Positions 15,700 through 23,967 of a stretch of DNA of 51,987 nucleotides are shown here, one piece after another. The notes beneath the pieces are model-generated. The model was not told the DNA's origin and did not search any database. It was given only the letters and a program-made list of their open reading frames with translations. The stretch comes from an uncultured Peptoniphilus sp. (GTDB lineage: Bacteria; Bacillota; Clostridia; Tissierellales; Peptoniphilaceae), in assembly GCA_902489255.1 (NCBI GenBank), contig CABTZF010000012.1, positions 1 through 51,987 of the forward strand, written 5' to 3'. The position numbers were made by a program, and so were the translations under genes. The number at the start of each line of letters is the position of its first letter. Positions within the stretch are counted from its first letter, which is position 1.

Positions 15700-17540
15700 T
15701 GAAGAAATATAACATTAAAATTTATAATCAGAGCATGAAAGAGTTAGCAAGACTTGAAAATGCCTATGACATAAGTTATGACTTAAAACTCAACGAACTT
15801 TGGACTTGCAAATTTAAGTTGCCTAGAGATGACAAAAAGACTAAATATTGTGAGATATTTAATTTTGTTGAACTCTTTGATGGAAACGATAGAGTCGAAC
15901 TTTTTAGAATTTTACCCAATGTCCTAACACGTGAAGAGACACCTTATATAGAGTATGAGTGTGAACATGTCTTGGCAACGCTGCTTGATGATGTAATGTT
16001 TAAATACCATCAAATTGGCAATGTTGGGATATACACCGACAGAGTCATCAGATATGTTTTAGATAGACAAGCAGTAAAAAGATGGCAATTAATTCAATGT
16101 GATTTTAAGAGACAATTTGAATATAAGTGGGAGAATGAAAATCTTTTAGCTGCCTTATTTTCTATACCAAAGCCTTTTGTTGATAAATATAAATGGGAAT
16201 TTGACACTACATCTTATCCTTGGGGACTATCCCTTAAAAAATTGGATGAAAAGTACAAGGCGGATATACAGTACAGAAAAAATATTCAGAATATTGAAAA
16301 AACTGTAGATCCAACTAATTTAGTAACAAGAGTTTATCCTCTGGGTTATGGAGAAGGTGACAATCAACTTGATATTAAGAGCGTAAATGGTGGTAAAGAT
16401 TATTTAGAAAAGAATGTATCTAAGTATGGACTTAAATCCACTATATTAGTCGACAGAAGATTTGAAAGTCCTGAAACCCTTAAAGAATATGCCCAAATGG
16501 TGTTAAATGATTTATCAGAACCTTATGTATCTTATAAAATACAAGCTGTTGATTTATCTATAAGTCAGCCTAAAAAATATCCTAAATTTAGACCAGGAGA
16601 TTATATTTTAATAAGAGATATCGAGGATGAGATCAATATTAAAGTACCAATAGTGTCTGTATCTAAACCGGATATAAGAGGCAATCCTTTTGAAATAAAT
16701 CTTGAAATTGCCAACAAATCTCAAGACATCACAGGCTCAATATCTGATCTGATGGAAAGGTCAAGAATAAACGACACTTACGCACAAGGGGCGACTAACT
16801 TACAGCAAATAGTCTATGCAGACAATGCAGACGAAAGGCACCCTCTAAAGCTTAAATTTTATATACCTCAAGAAATGGCGAGAATAAATAAGTTGATACT
16901 TAACTACACAATCGAGCCTTTCAGGTCTTATAGTGTGGGATTGGAATACAAAGAAACAAAAACTACATCAACATCATCTGGTGGCGGCAGTTATCAATCA
17001 GACTCTACAGAATCTGGTGGTGGGGACTATGGATCCACAGATTCTGGCGGTGGATCCTTTGGAACAACTCATGGTGCGGCCGATGTTGAAGGCGGAGGTA
17101 TAAGCCTAGATGTGTATAATTCACAAGGTACAAAGATTGGCTACACATCACAGTTTTATCATGTAACTCGACATGAACATAAAATAGATGTTGAACCTCA
17201 TTCCCATAGATTTAGCGTTGAACCTCACTCCCATAGTTTTTCTTTGCAAATTCCGGACCACAGTCACTATGTGACAATACCCGGACATACTCACGAGCAA
17301 AAGCATGGAATTTATGAGGGAGCAAGGGCAAGACAATGTCATTTAGTAGTTGACGGGCAGACGGTCTATAATTACAACACAGAAATTAACATCATACCTT
17401 ACTTAAGTAAAGATGATGGAGGAAAAATCCAAAGAGGAACTTGGCACGAAGTGGAGATTGTCCCTGATGGACTAACAAGAATAAACGCAAGTATTTTTAT
17501 ACAATTATTTACAAATTCACGAGGTGGAGGAGATTATTAA
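15699..17540 (+). CDS. Tail-associated lysin/hub (Tal-like) with His-x-His needle
   Basis: This 613-residue protein has the siphovirus tail hub fold in its first about 380 residues (YEHVL-like ECEHVLATLLDDVMF, then PTNLVTRVYPLGYGEG and KFRPGDYILIRDIE). A Gly/Ser-rich linker (about 425-455) leads to a His-rich segment around residues 490-530 with HEH, HSH, HSH, HSH and HTH motifs. A C-terminal domain ends in FTNSRGGGDY. No peptidase domain is evident. ATG 15699 is used; a GTG at 15690 lies before the previous stop. Confidence 0.83.
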   Translation: MKKYNIKIYNQSMKELARLENAYDISYDLKLNELWTCKFKLPRDDKKTKYCEIFNFVELFDGNDRVELFRILPNVLTREETPYIEYECEHVLATLLDDVMFKYHQIGNVGIYTDRVIRYVLDRQAVKRWQLIQCDFKRQFEYKWENENLLAALFSIPKPFVDKYKWEFDTTSYPWGLSLKKLDEKYKADIQYRKNIQNIEKTVDPTNLVTRVYPLGYGEGDNQLDIKSVNGGKDYLEKNVSKYGLKSTILVDRRFESPETLKEYAQMVLNDLSEPYVSYKIQAVDLSISQPKKYPKFRPGDYILIRDIEDEINIKVPIVSVSKPDIRGNPFEINLEIANKSQDITGSISDLMERSRINDTYAQGATNLQQIVYADNADERHPLKLKFYIPQEMARINKLILNYTIEPFRSYSVGLEYKETKTTSTSSGGGSYQSDSTESGGGDYGSTDSGGGSFGTTHGAADVEGGGISLDVYNSQGTKIGYTSQFYHVTRHEHKIDVEPHSHRFSVEPHSHSFSLQIPDHSHYVTIPGHTHEQKHGIYEGARARQCHLVVDGQTVYNYNTEINIIPYLSKDDGGKIQRGTWHEVEIVPDGLTRINASIFIQLFTNSRGGGDY

Positions 17541-18760
17541 TGACAAACTTAAATAAAATGTACCCTGGTGTGGCAAACTCACCAGATACTTTTTTGACAT
17601 CACCACTAGCAAGTGGTGGAAATATTATGTATGTAGCTGACAGCAGTGTTTTTGGAACTCTACCTAATTTAGCTGTTTTAGGTAGTGGAGCAAATGCTGA
17701 AACTGTCTTGATAATTAGTAAAAGATCAGACCAAGGCTTAAATATCCAAAGAGCAGTTGAAGGTGTTGCTAGGGATTGGGCTAAAGCATCTATAGTAGCA
17801 AGAAATTTTACAAACTACGACTACAAACAACTTAAAGAAAATATTGAAAAAATTAATACTAGTAAACAAGAGAATTTAACAGCAGGGGATAACATCCAAA
17901 TCACTAATGGAATAATTAGTGCTACAGATACTAAATACGATGATACACAAATAAAAAAAGATATAGCAACTTTACAGAACAGTCAGTTGGCAAAAGCAAG
18001 TAAAACAGAAGCTGAAAGTGGAACAGACAACACAAAGTACATGACACCACAGACTACAAAACAAGCAATTGAAAAATTATCACCTAAGGAAGATTTAAGT
18101 GGCTATGCTTTGAAGACAGAAATTAAAACTAAATTATCTGAAATGGAAGATGACAATACTCACAGAACAGTTACTGACACCGAAAAAGAAAAATGGAATA
18201 ATACAAAAAGTACAGAAGTTGTTGATAATTTAATTACTGATGATGGAACTAAAGCTTTATCTGCTAGGCAAGGCAAGGTTCTCCAAGATAATAAAGCTGA
18301 CAAATCTGATATAAGTAGATGTAAAACTAAAGGATATGACACTTCTAGCACTTGGCAGACTTTAGGAACAACAAGAGATTTAGAAGATTGGATTGGTGAT
18401 TTTGATGGGAGGACTAGAGAACTAAAAGAAAATAGTAATATTAAATACACACAGTCAATGGTTGAAAGAGGTATGACCAATACTTGGACAAACACATGGG
18501 CAAAAATTAGAATTGGAAAATATATGATTCTTATCGGCACATCTGGGAGCGACCTCAAAACTTTACTTTCTAAATTATTTTTTGAGGAAGATGAACGACC
18601 TAAGCGTGATAATTATTATGCTGTCGCTACCTTTACCAATAGTGGTGTTTATGGTATTAGTCTTTTTTCTTTGAGGGCAAATGGAGTTGTGTCTCAAGAT
18701 ATGGTTCAGCCTAAAGAGTATGTTTCCGGTTCTCTTGTGTTGGCGTATGAACTGGCATAG
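17540..18760 (+). CDS. Tail fibre / receptor-binding protein
   Basis: The start shares a base with the Tal stop. Residues 1-100 form an attachment domain (LNKMYPGVANSPDTFLTSPL). A middle region carries the repeat seen in the other fibre genes (KTKLSEMEDDNTHRTVTDTE and TKALSARQGKVLQDNKADKS). The C-terminal domain (YDTSSTWQTLGTTRDLEDWI, MTNTWTNTWAKIRIGKYMIL) is likely the variable receptor-binding head. It lies last in the tail-tip block and is the likely host-range determinant. Confidence 0.78.
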   Translation: MTNLNKMYPGVANSPDTFLTSPLASGGNIMYVADSSVFGTLPNLAVLGSGANAETVLIISKRSDQGLNIQRAVEGVARDWAKASIVARNFTNYDYKQLKENIEKINTSKQENLTAGDNIQITNGIISATDTKYDDTQIKKDIATLQNSQLAKASKTEAESGTDNTKYMTPQTTKQAIEKLSPKEDLSGYALKTEIKTKLSEMEDDNTHRTVTDTEKEKWNNTKSTEVVDNLITDDGTKALSARQGKVLQDNKADKSDISRCKTKGYDTSSTWQTLGTTRDLEDWIGDFDGRTRELKENSNIKYTQSMVERGMTNTWTNTWAKIRIGKYMILIGTSGSDLKTLLSKLFFEEDERPKRDNYYAVATFTNSGVYGISLFSLRANGVVSQDMVQPKEYVSGSLVLAYELA

Positions 18761-18841
18761 TGGAGTGAATATATCTTTAGTAAAAGAATGAATTTCTTTA
18801 GATTTTACAAAAGTTTATTTTATATAAAGAGAGGGTGAAAT

Positions 18842-19186
18842 ATGGAATATAAAACTATACAAGAGTTATATTTAGCAGTTGGAGTTGCAGGAGCGATTAT
18901 TGTTGTTTTTCTGGGTTTATTTACTTATTTAGTGATATCTAATGACAAGAAAAGGACAAATCAAATGGATACTTTGATTAAGAGTATAAGCACCTTACAA
19001 ATTAATGATACGGATTTTAAAACTCTTATACAAAGTTTGATAACATCTGTTAAGGAATTATCTACCACTAATAGAGTTGTGGCTGATACTGTAAATAGGC
19101 TTGATTATTATAATAAGGATTTACACAAAAAGTTAGAAAAACATGATGAAAAGTCAGATAAGATAATTGAAGAATTAAGGAAATAA
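18842..19186 (+). CDS. Single-span membrane protein with coiled coil
   Basis: The 114-residue protein has one N-terminal membrane segment (LAVGVAGAIIVVFLGLFTYL, about residues 10-32) followed by a long charged coiled coil ending EKHDEKSDKIIEELRK. This resembles XhlA- or BhlA-like lysis accessory proteins, or a spanin-like factor. It lies between fibre genes rather than next to the endolysin, so the function is uncertain. A good GAGAGGGTG site precedes it. Confidence 0.6.
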   Translation: MEYKTIQELYLAVGVAGAIIVVFLGLFTYLVISNDKKRTNQMDTLIKSISTLQINDTDFKTLIQSLITSVKELSTTNRVVADTVNRLDYYNKDLHKKLEKHDEKSDKIIEELRK

Positions 19187-19225
19187 AGGCAACTGTAAGA
19201 GGTTGTTTTTTTGTTGAGGTGAATA

Positions 19226-20296
19226 ATGAGTAAACAATTTTTAGATAAACAAGGATTAATTAAGGTATCTCAAAGTTTTGATAACAAATATGTTAATAAA
19301 AATGATGTACCAACAAAATTATCTCAACTACAAGAAGATGAGATACACAAAGTTGTTACCCAAAATGAAAAAGAAAATTGGAACAACAAAGTTGATAAAA
19401 AAGAAGGCTATGGACTATCCAAAAATGATTATGATGACACAGAGAAAGAAAAGTTAAGCAGTTCTATTAATAAAATTGTTTTTAAGGCACCACCCAAGGC
19501 AAACAAAGCCATTCTTATTTGCACTGACAATATAGGGAACACTGTTAATGTTAGCTTACCAATGGCATATGGGTATTACTCTGGGCTTATGTCTTCTACA
19601 GATAAAATGAAACTGGATTCTATTGATAGGGGAGCTAACAAAACAACTTTGTTATCCCAACTCACTAATGACACTAATTTTAAAACTGAATCTGAAATAC
19701 AGTCAATGATTGAAAAGGCTAATTCTTTAACAAAAGAAGTGCATGACTCCCTACCATCTCAAGGCGTAGATAATGTTTTATATTTAGTCAAAGATAGCCA
19801 AGGCAAAGACAATAATGTATATCTTGAATATTTGTGGATTGATAACAAGTTTGAACTCATAGGTTCTACTGATGTAGATTTAAGTCAATATGCAAAAAAG
19901 ACTGAGATTAAGACCAACCTATCAGAGATGATAGAAGATTCAACCCACAGGACTGTTACTGATGAAGAAAAGATAAGGTGGAATCAAGCAACAGACATTG
20001 TAGACAATTTACAAACTGACGATGCAACAAGACCACTTAGTGCAAAACAAGGTAAAATATTAAATGAAACTAAAACTGATAAATCAGAATTAGCTGAGTA
20101 TGCCAAGAAAGAAGACATTAAAACAAAGCTATCAGAATTAGCAGACGATTCCGAGCATAGAACCTTGACAGATGTGGAAAAACAAAAACTTAGCAATGTC
20201 AAAGAACAAATTGTTTTAACTGAAGCAGAATATAATACCTTATCTGCTGAAGCTAAAAATGACAATACAAAAATATATTTTATAAAGGCTGAATGA
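19226..20296 (+). CDS. Tail fibre protein, paralogue of 21141-21812
   Basis: The 356-residue protein has an N-terminal FLDKQGLIKVSQSFDNKYV segment, a GLMSSTDKMKLDSIDRGAN turn, the VLYLVKDSQGKDNNVYLEY strand block and two copies of the LSEM/LSEL...HRT(V/L)TD...EK repeat with a PLSAKQGKILNETKTD segment. Its parts are shared with the genes at 17540 and 21141. It is likely a fibre shaft or chaperone-like tail-tip component. The start follows TTGAGGTGA. Confidence 0.75.
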   Translation: MSKQFLDKQGLIKVSQSFDNKYVNKNDVPTKLSQLQEDEIHKVVTQNEKENWNNKVDKKEGYGLSKNDYDDTEKEKLSSSINKIVFKAPPKANKAILICTDNIGNTVNVSLPMAYGYYSGLMSSTDKMKLDSIDRGANKTTLLSQLTNDTNFKTESEIQSMIEKANSLTKEVHDSLPSQGVDNVLYLVKDSQGKDNNVYLEYLWIDNKFELIGSTDVDLSQYAKKTEIKTNLSEMIEDSTHRTVTDEEKIRWNQATDIVDNLQTDDATRPLSAKQGKILNETKTDKSELAEYAKKEDIKTKLSELADDSEHRTLTDVEKQKLSNVKEQIVLTEAEYNTLSAEAKNDNTKIYFIKAE

Positions 20297-20297
20297 C

Positions 20298-20620
20298 ATG
20301 GATAATAAAAATGTTAAAGATATCAAAATAGGCAATAACAATATTTTAAAAATTATGTCTAACAACAATGTGTTATGGCAAAAATTGTTAAAGCCAGATT
20401 ATGAGTTTTATGATTCTGAAATTGGTAATAATTCTAATTGGGCTCAAAATGATTTGGGTTACCGGAATTAGATGTATGTAAAAGTGAATGGCTTGCTTTT
20501 AAAAATAAAGGTAATGATAACACTTATAAAACTTATGTATTTATTTGCCCCAAAGAATACAACGCAATGTTTGATTCACAATTGGAATATTTTATCCAAA
20601 GTTTAAATAATAGTAATTAA
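20298..20620 (+). pseudogene. Small fibre-region gene broken by a single frameshift
   Basis: ATG 20298 opens a frame of 57 codons ending at TAG 20469-20471. The neighbouring -1 frame is open from about 20453 and continues for another 50 codons (DVCKSEWLAFKNKGNDNTY, then YVFICPKEYNAMFDSQLEY) to TAA 20618-20620, with good codon use. Joining the two near the GGG at 20456-20458 gives one protein of about 107 residues. A lost G, a sequencing error or programmed shifting could explain it. The intact product starts DNKNVKDIKIGNNNILKI, a tail-associated sequence style. Function unknown. Confidence 0.65.
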
Positions 20621-20643
20621 TCATAAACTGTAGTGAGGTGCTT

Positions 20644-21138
20644 ATGAAAAAAGTTTTTAATTTAAACTTAGACCTCAAGCGTTCATCTTCTATTTTAGTA
20701 GGGGCTGTGCAATATGATAAAAATACAAACATATTGTCAATCCTACTAACAGATAGTGGACAAAATGTAGAGATACCACAAGATTGTAATGTTGAATTGA
20801 TTTTTAGAAGACCAGATAGAAAGATTTTAAAAATTAAAGGTGAAATAATTCAAGGAGAAAAAGGACAGTTACTACAATTTGTTCTTAGCTCTTCTTCTCT
20901 ATCTGTTTTTGGAATAGCCGATATTGAAATTAGAATTACTGATGGTTTCGATGTTCTAACAACAGGTAGATTTGCTCTTGAAATTAGAGAATCTTTATTA
21001 TCTGGCGAGGTAATCGACAACGAGGAATCTGGTCACACTACACCAGAGGGTTTAAGTTTGGAAGATATTGTTAAGGCTCTTAATTTTGAGCCTATTTTGG
21101 AAGAAGATATTTTAAAGATTGTTATGGGAGGACTATAA
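20644..21138 (+). CDS. Baseplate upper protein, BppU N-terminal domain
   Basis: The 164-residue protein matches the BppU N-terminal (DUF2479) domain: KVFNLNLDLKRSSSILVGAV, then DCNVELIFRRPDRKI and FGIADIEIRITDGFDVLTTG, followed by RFALEIRESLL. This domain anchors receptor-binding trimers to the baseplate in lactococcal-type phages. The end is a short acidic helix, so it probably carries a separately encoded head such as the next gene. ATG 20644 follows GTGAGGTG. Confidence 0.82.
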   Translation: MKKVFNLNLDLKRSSSILVGAVQYDKNTNILSILLTDSGQNVEIPQDCNVELIFRRPDRKILKIKGEIIQGEKGQLLQFVLSSSSLSVFGIADIEIRITDGFDVLTTGRFALEIRESLLSGEVIDNEESGHTTPEGLSLEDIVKALNFEPILEEDILKIVMGGL

Positions 21139-21140
21139 GA

Positions 21141-21812
21141 ATGGCAGAAAAAAGAAAATATTTAGACGAACAAGGTTTAAGAGTATTAGCAAAGGCTAAC
21201 AAGGATTTATTTGTTCAAAAGGAATCAAACAAAGGACTATCTGATGAGAATTATACAAAGACAGAAAAAGAAAAACTAGCTAGTTTACAATCTTATTCAG
21301 TAGCTACTTCAACAGAAAATGGTCTGATGTCTACAGCAGACAAAAATAAGATTGATAAAGTAGCTGACGGTGCTGAAGTAAATCAAATCAATACTATCAA
21401 AAAGAATGGCGTTATTGTTACTACGCAAGACAAGACTGTAGATATTACTGTTCCTGTTAATGTATCTGATTTAGTAAATGATAAAAACTTTATGAACAAA
21501 GAAGATTTTGATAATGCTACAAAAGATTTAGTTGGTAAACTAACTGGATTTAAAACATCTATTGTGGATACTTTACCTCAAGTAGAAACTGCTGAAGAAA
21601 ACACTATGTATCTTGTTAAGGATTCAACAACAGAAGGAAACATTTATAAAGAATATTTAAAAATTAATGGCAAATATGAACTAATTGGTGATACTGCTGT
21701 TGATATTGATTTAAGCGAATATGCTAAACTAAGTGACATTCAATCTATTACAGACGAGGAAATAAGAAAAATCATATCAGGAGTAGATAATCCTGCACCA
21801 AACATAAATTAA
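21141..21812 (+). CDS. Tail fibre protein, short paralogue
   Basis: The 223-residue product mirrors the longer gene at 19226: YLDEQGLRVLAKANKDLFV, GLMSTADKNKIDKVADGAE, then TMYLVKDSTTEGNIYKEYL and YELIGDTAVDIDLSEYAKL. It lacks the repeated HRTVTD blocks at the C-terminus and ends SGVDNPAPNIN. Duplication within the tail-tip block is the simplest reading. It starts two bases after the BppU-like gene. Confidence 0.75.
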   Translation: MAEKRKYLDEQGLRVLAKANKDLFVQKESNKGLSDENYTKTEKEKLASLQSYSVATSTENGLMSTADKNKIDKVADGAEVNQINTIKKNGVIVTTQDKTVDITVPVNVSDLVNDKNFMNKEDFDNATKDLVGKLTGFKTSIVDTLPQVETAEENTMYLVKDSTTEGNIYKEYLKINGKYELIGDTAVDIDLSEYAKLSDIQSITDEEIRKIISGVDNPAPNIN

Positions 21813-21827
21813 TGATGAGGTGATTAT

Positions 21828-22625
21828 TTGAATTTTCAATTTAAACCTATTAAATATAACTATTCTTCAAGACATGGAAATAAAATAAGATTTATAGTTA
21901 TACATGATACAGGTAATTATGGAAAGGGTGCTAATGCTCTTTCCCATTATAGATATTTTGGTGGTGGCAATAGAAATGCTTCTGCTCACTATTTCGTAGA
22001 CGATAAGGGTATTATCCAAATCATTGGTGATTCTTATTCTGCTTGGCATTGTGGCGACAAGTGGAATAGAAAGTATGCAACAAGAAATGATGTAACTAAT
22101 TCTAATTCTATTGGTATTGAAATGTGTATGAATCAAGATGGGAATTATGACCTTATGTATAGAAACACTGTTGAACTTGTAAAGAACTTAATGGTTAAGT
22201 TTAATGTTCCAATAGATAGAGTTGTAAGACATTTTGATGCTTCTGGTAAATCTTGTCCAGACCACATGAAAAGAAATAATTGGGCTAAATGGATTGAATT
22301 TAAAAAAGATATAGCTAAACCTATTGAAGTTAAAATAGATTTATCTAAAGACTCTACATTTGATTTTGAATCTCCATTAAAGGAAAGACAAGATTTAGTT
22401 AATAAGAACCCAGATAAGAAATTTGAAAAGGATAAGGTGGATTTAGATATGACTGATATTGATAAGAATTTTGAAAACAACGAACCATCTGAATGGGCTA
22501 AAAAGGAATGGCAAGAAGCTATTAATCAAGGAATTACTGATGGTACTATGCCAAAGAAAACAGCTACTCGTGAAGAAGTTGTAGCTATGATTATGAGGGC
22601 TTTAAAAAAAATTAAAAAACACTAA
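21828..22625 (+). CDS. N-acetylmuramoyl-L-alanine amidase endolysin
   Basis: This 265-residue Amidase_2 enzyme cuts the bond between MurNAc and the stem peptide to release virions. The zinc ligands are His26 (FIVIHDTG), His135 (VVRHFDASG) and Cys143 (KSCPDH). A linker of about residues 170-215 leads to a C-terminal SLH-like segment (SEWAKKEWQEAINQGITDGT then TREEVVAMIMRAL) that probably binds the cell wall. The TTG start is supported by GATGAGGTG. Confidence 0.92.
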   Translation: MNFQFKPIKYNYSSRHGNKIRFIVIHDTGNYGKGANALSHYRYFGGGNRNASAHYFVDDKGIIQIIGDSYSAWHCGDKWNRKYATRNDVTNSNSIGIEMCMNQDGNYDLMYRNTVELVKNLMVKFNVPIDRVVRHFDASGKSCPDHMKRNNWAKWIEFKKDIAKPIEVKIDLSKDSTFDFESPLKERQDLVNKNPDKKFEKDKVDLDMTDIDKNFENNEPSEWAKKEWQEAINQGITDGTMPKKTATREEVVAMIMRALKKIKKH

Positions 22626-22650
22626 ATATTACCAAAAGGGTAATTTTAAT

Positions 22651-23244
22651 GTGATTGAAACAGATCCTGAAAATATAAGAATTGAATTTGCTGCAGGGCG
22701 AAAAATGCCTGAACTGCGTAAAGAATTTGCTATAAACGGAACATTCTTTGATACTAAAAATCCTGGAAGTAAAAAAGGAATTTGGAAAATAGCAGTTCAA
22801 GACAATATGTCACTAGGCGATAACTCATTTACAAACTCTTATCAAGGCACTAAAACAGGTACAATGGTGTGTTTTGAAGGTGGTCGAGTTATTATGGACA
22901 GATTTAATAATCTTAGTGAGATACAAAAGTTAGGTAAAGTTAAATGGGCTATAGGTGGCAATGCTCTGTATCCTGACTATAACCTAAAGTTAGAAAAAGC
23001 GTTGCCTGATATATCAAGATTTGCCCCACATACTATGATGGCTTATACAAAGGACAATAGAATCTTACTTTTAATAACAAAAGAAAATCGAACACTTACA
23101 GATGCAAGAAATGATTTGCTAAAAAATTTTAATTTGGTTAGTGCGATAAATCTTGATGGTGGTGGTTCTACTGCTATGGTGGCAAATGGAAAAATAATAA
23201 AAGATCAAGGAAGAAAATTAAATACTATAATTAATGTAATTTGA
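22651..23244 (+). CDS. Phosphodiester glycosidase (NAGPA domain) of the lysis cassette
   Basis: The 197-residue protein has the NAGPA/DUF2233 hallmarks EFAINGTFFD near residue 25 and AINLDGGGSTAMV near residue 168. The family removes sugar from a phosphodiester-linked glycan; bacterial members are thought to act on exopolysaccharide or wall glycopolymers. Set between amidase and holin genes, it may trim teichoic or capsular polymer during lysis. A GTG start at 22651 follows AAAAGGG. No signal peptide is visible, so holin-dependent export is inferred. Confidence 0.82.
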   Translation: MIETDPENIRIEFAAGRKMPELRKEFAINGTFFDTKNPGSKKGIWKIAVQDNMSLGDNSFTNSYQGTKTGTMVCFEGGRVIMDRFNNLSEIQKLGKVKWAIGGNALYPDYNLKLEKALPDISRFAPHTMMAYTKDNRILLLITKENRTLTDARNDLLKNFNLVSAINLDGGGSTAMVANGKIIKDQGRKLNTIINVI

Positions 23245-23253
23245 GGTGGAAAA

Positions 23254-23499
23254 ATGAAAAAAGAAGATTTGATCAGAAAATTTACAAGTAGAAAATTTTG
23301 GGTGCTTTTAATTGCCTTAGTCAGTGCGGTTTTAGCATTTTTAAAATTTGACAAAGGTAGCATTGAGCAAATAACAACAATAATCATGGCATTTGGAGCT
23401 ATGATTTCTTATGTACTAGGAGAAAGCTATGTAGATGGGAAAAGAGTTGAAGGAGATGTAACGAATATTATTAATACAGAAAAATTTAAAAAAGAATGA
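23254..23499 (+). CDS. Holin
   Basis: The 81-residue protein has two hydrophobic segments (FWVLLIALVSAVLAFLKF and QITTIIMAFGAMISYVLGES) separated by a short charged turn, with charged ends. This is the layout of small two-span phage holins that time membrane opening. It directly follows the amidase and glycosidase and is closed by a terminator. The exact holin family is not assigned. Confidence 0.82.
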   Translation: MKKEDLIRKFTSRKFWVLLIALVSAVLAFLKFDKGSIEQITTIIMAFGAMISYVLGESYVDGKRVEGDVTNIINTEKFKKE

Positions 23500-23504
23500 T
23501 TTTA

Positions 23505-23541
23505 TAAAGCCTGGGTTAAAAGCCTAGGCTTTATTTTTTTG
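23505..23541 (+). terminator. Intrinsic terminator of the late/lysis operon
   Basis: The arms TAAAGCCTGGG and the complementary GCCTAGGCTTTA (to 23533, with one G-T pair) are followed by a run of seven T residues. It closes the prophage late operon. Confidence 0.88.
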
Positions 23542-23574
23542 TAAAAAATTTAAAAAAATTTTAAAAGAAATTTA

Positions 23575-23622
23575 AAAAAAGTGTTGACTTTATACGTTAT
23601 AACGTATATAATATAATCAGGA
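23575..23622 (+). repeat. 48-bp direct repeat, copy 1 (promoter/operator)
   Basis: This stretch is identical to 24151-24198 over 48 bp, from AAAAAAGTGTTGAC to AATATAATCAGGA. It contains a complete promoter and an 18-bp palindrome. Flanks differ, so the shared part is a duplicated regulatory cassette. Confidence 0.95.
23584..23612 (+). promoter_or_regulatory. Promoter P1 with perfect palindromic operator
   Basis: TTGACT (23584-23589) and TATAAT (23607-23612) are separated by 17 bp. The perfect palindrome TATACGTTATAACGTATA (23591-23608) fills the spacer and touches the -10. A dimeric repressor bound there would block transcription. The start is expected near 23619, and a GGAGGTGAGG site and ATG follow at once. 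Confidence 0.85.
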
Positions 23623-23631
23623 GGTGAGGAA

Positions 23632-23745
23632 ATGAGCAATAAAAAGCCTAAAAGGGGTAACAAAAAAGAGCTACTAGAATTAATAGCACTTTTTCTCAAT
23701 CTAGTCATTGCAATACTGGGATTGATAAAAGAATTAAAACAGTAA
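23632..23745 (+). CDS. 37-aa hydrophobic peptide, candidate type I toxin
   Basis: The frame starts at ATG 23632 behind GGAGGTGAGG and ends at TAA 23743-23745. The peptide has a basic N-terminus (SNKKPKRGNKKE) and one membrane segment (LLELIALFLNLVIAILGLI), ending KELKQ. Size and layout match type I toxins and small membrane-active peptides. It has its own repressible promoter, separate from the late operon. A convergent RNA predicted on the - strand covers codons 11-37. Direct toxicity is inferred; an inert small membrane protein is the alternative. Confidence 0.6.
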   Translation: MSNKKPKRGNKKELLELIALFLNLVIAILGLIKELKQ

Positions 23746-23778
23746 CTCTAAGAGAGGGATAGTTCCCTCTCACCCTTT
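23662..23778 (-). ncRNA. Predicted antisense RNA to the 37-aa peptide mRNA
   Basis: On the - strand, a promoter at 23785-23813 predicts a start near 23778. The RNA would carry a perfect 8-bp hairpin (23752-23771) and run antisense to most of the peptide gene. It would end at a terminator made by GCTATTA/TAGTAGC (23670-23687) followed by TCTTTTTT. The terminator stem has one pair that is G-U on this strand but a C-A mismatch on the other, which favours - strand use. Length about 117 nt. Confidence 0.55.
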
Positions 23779-23784
23779 AAGGGT

Positions 23785-23813
23785 ATTATATTATAAAATG
23801 CTCATGAAGTCAA
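23785..23813 (-). promoter_or_regulatory. Promoter of the antisense RNA
   Basis: Read on the - strand, TTGACT (23808-23813) and TATAAT (23785-23790) are spaced by exactly 17 bp, the same hexamers as P1 but without the palindrome. It would be constitutive relative to P1, as expected for an antitoxin RNA. Confidence 0.65.
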
Positions 23814-23814
23814 A

Positions 23815-23967
23815 ATGAAAAAAATAGACAAGAATATAATTTTATTAAGCTTAATCACTGCGATAAATGTTATAAGCATTTTTAAAAATTTTGGAGTAAT
23901 TAGCAATGTATTAGTTATTGTTTTATGCTTACTTTTAATAGTTAAAATTAAGAAGGGAGAAAAATGA
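23815..23967 (+). CDS. Small two-span membrane protein (50 aa)
   Basis: The frame from ATG 23815 to TGA 23965-23967 encodes KKIDKNIILLSLITAINVIS and a second hydrophobic stretch, NVLVIVLCLLLIVKI, with a basic end KKGEK. Its stop overlaps the next start in ATGA. It lies downstream of the 37-aa peptide gene and may share its transcript. There is no clear ribosome binding site, so translation is less certain. Function unknown. Confidence 0.45.
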   Translation: MKKIDKNIILLSLITAINVISIFKNFGVISNVLVIVLCLLLIVKIKKGEK

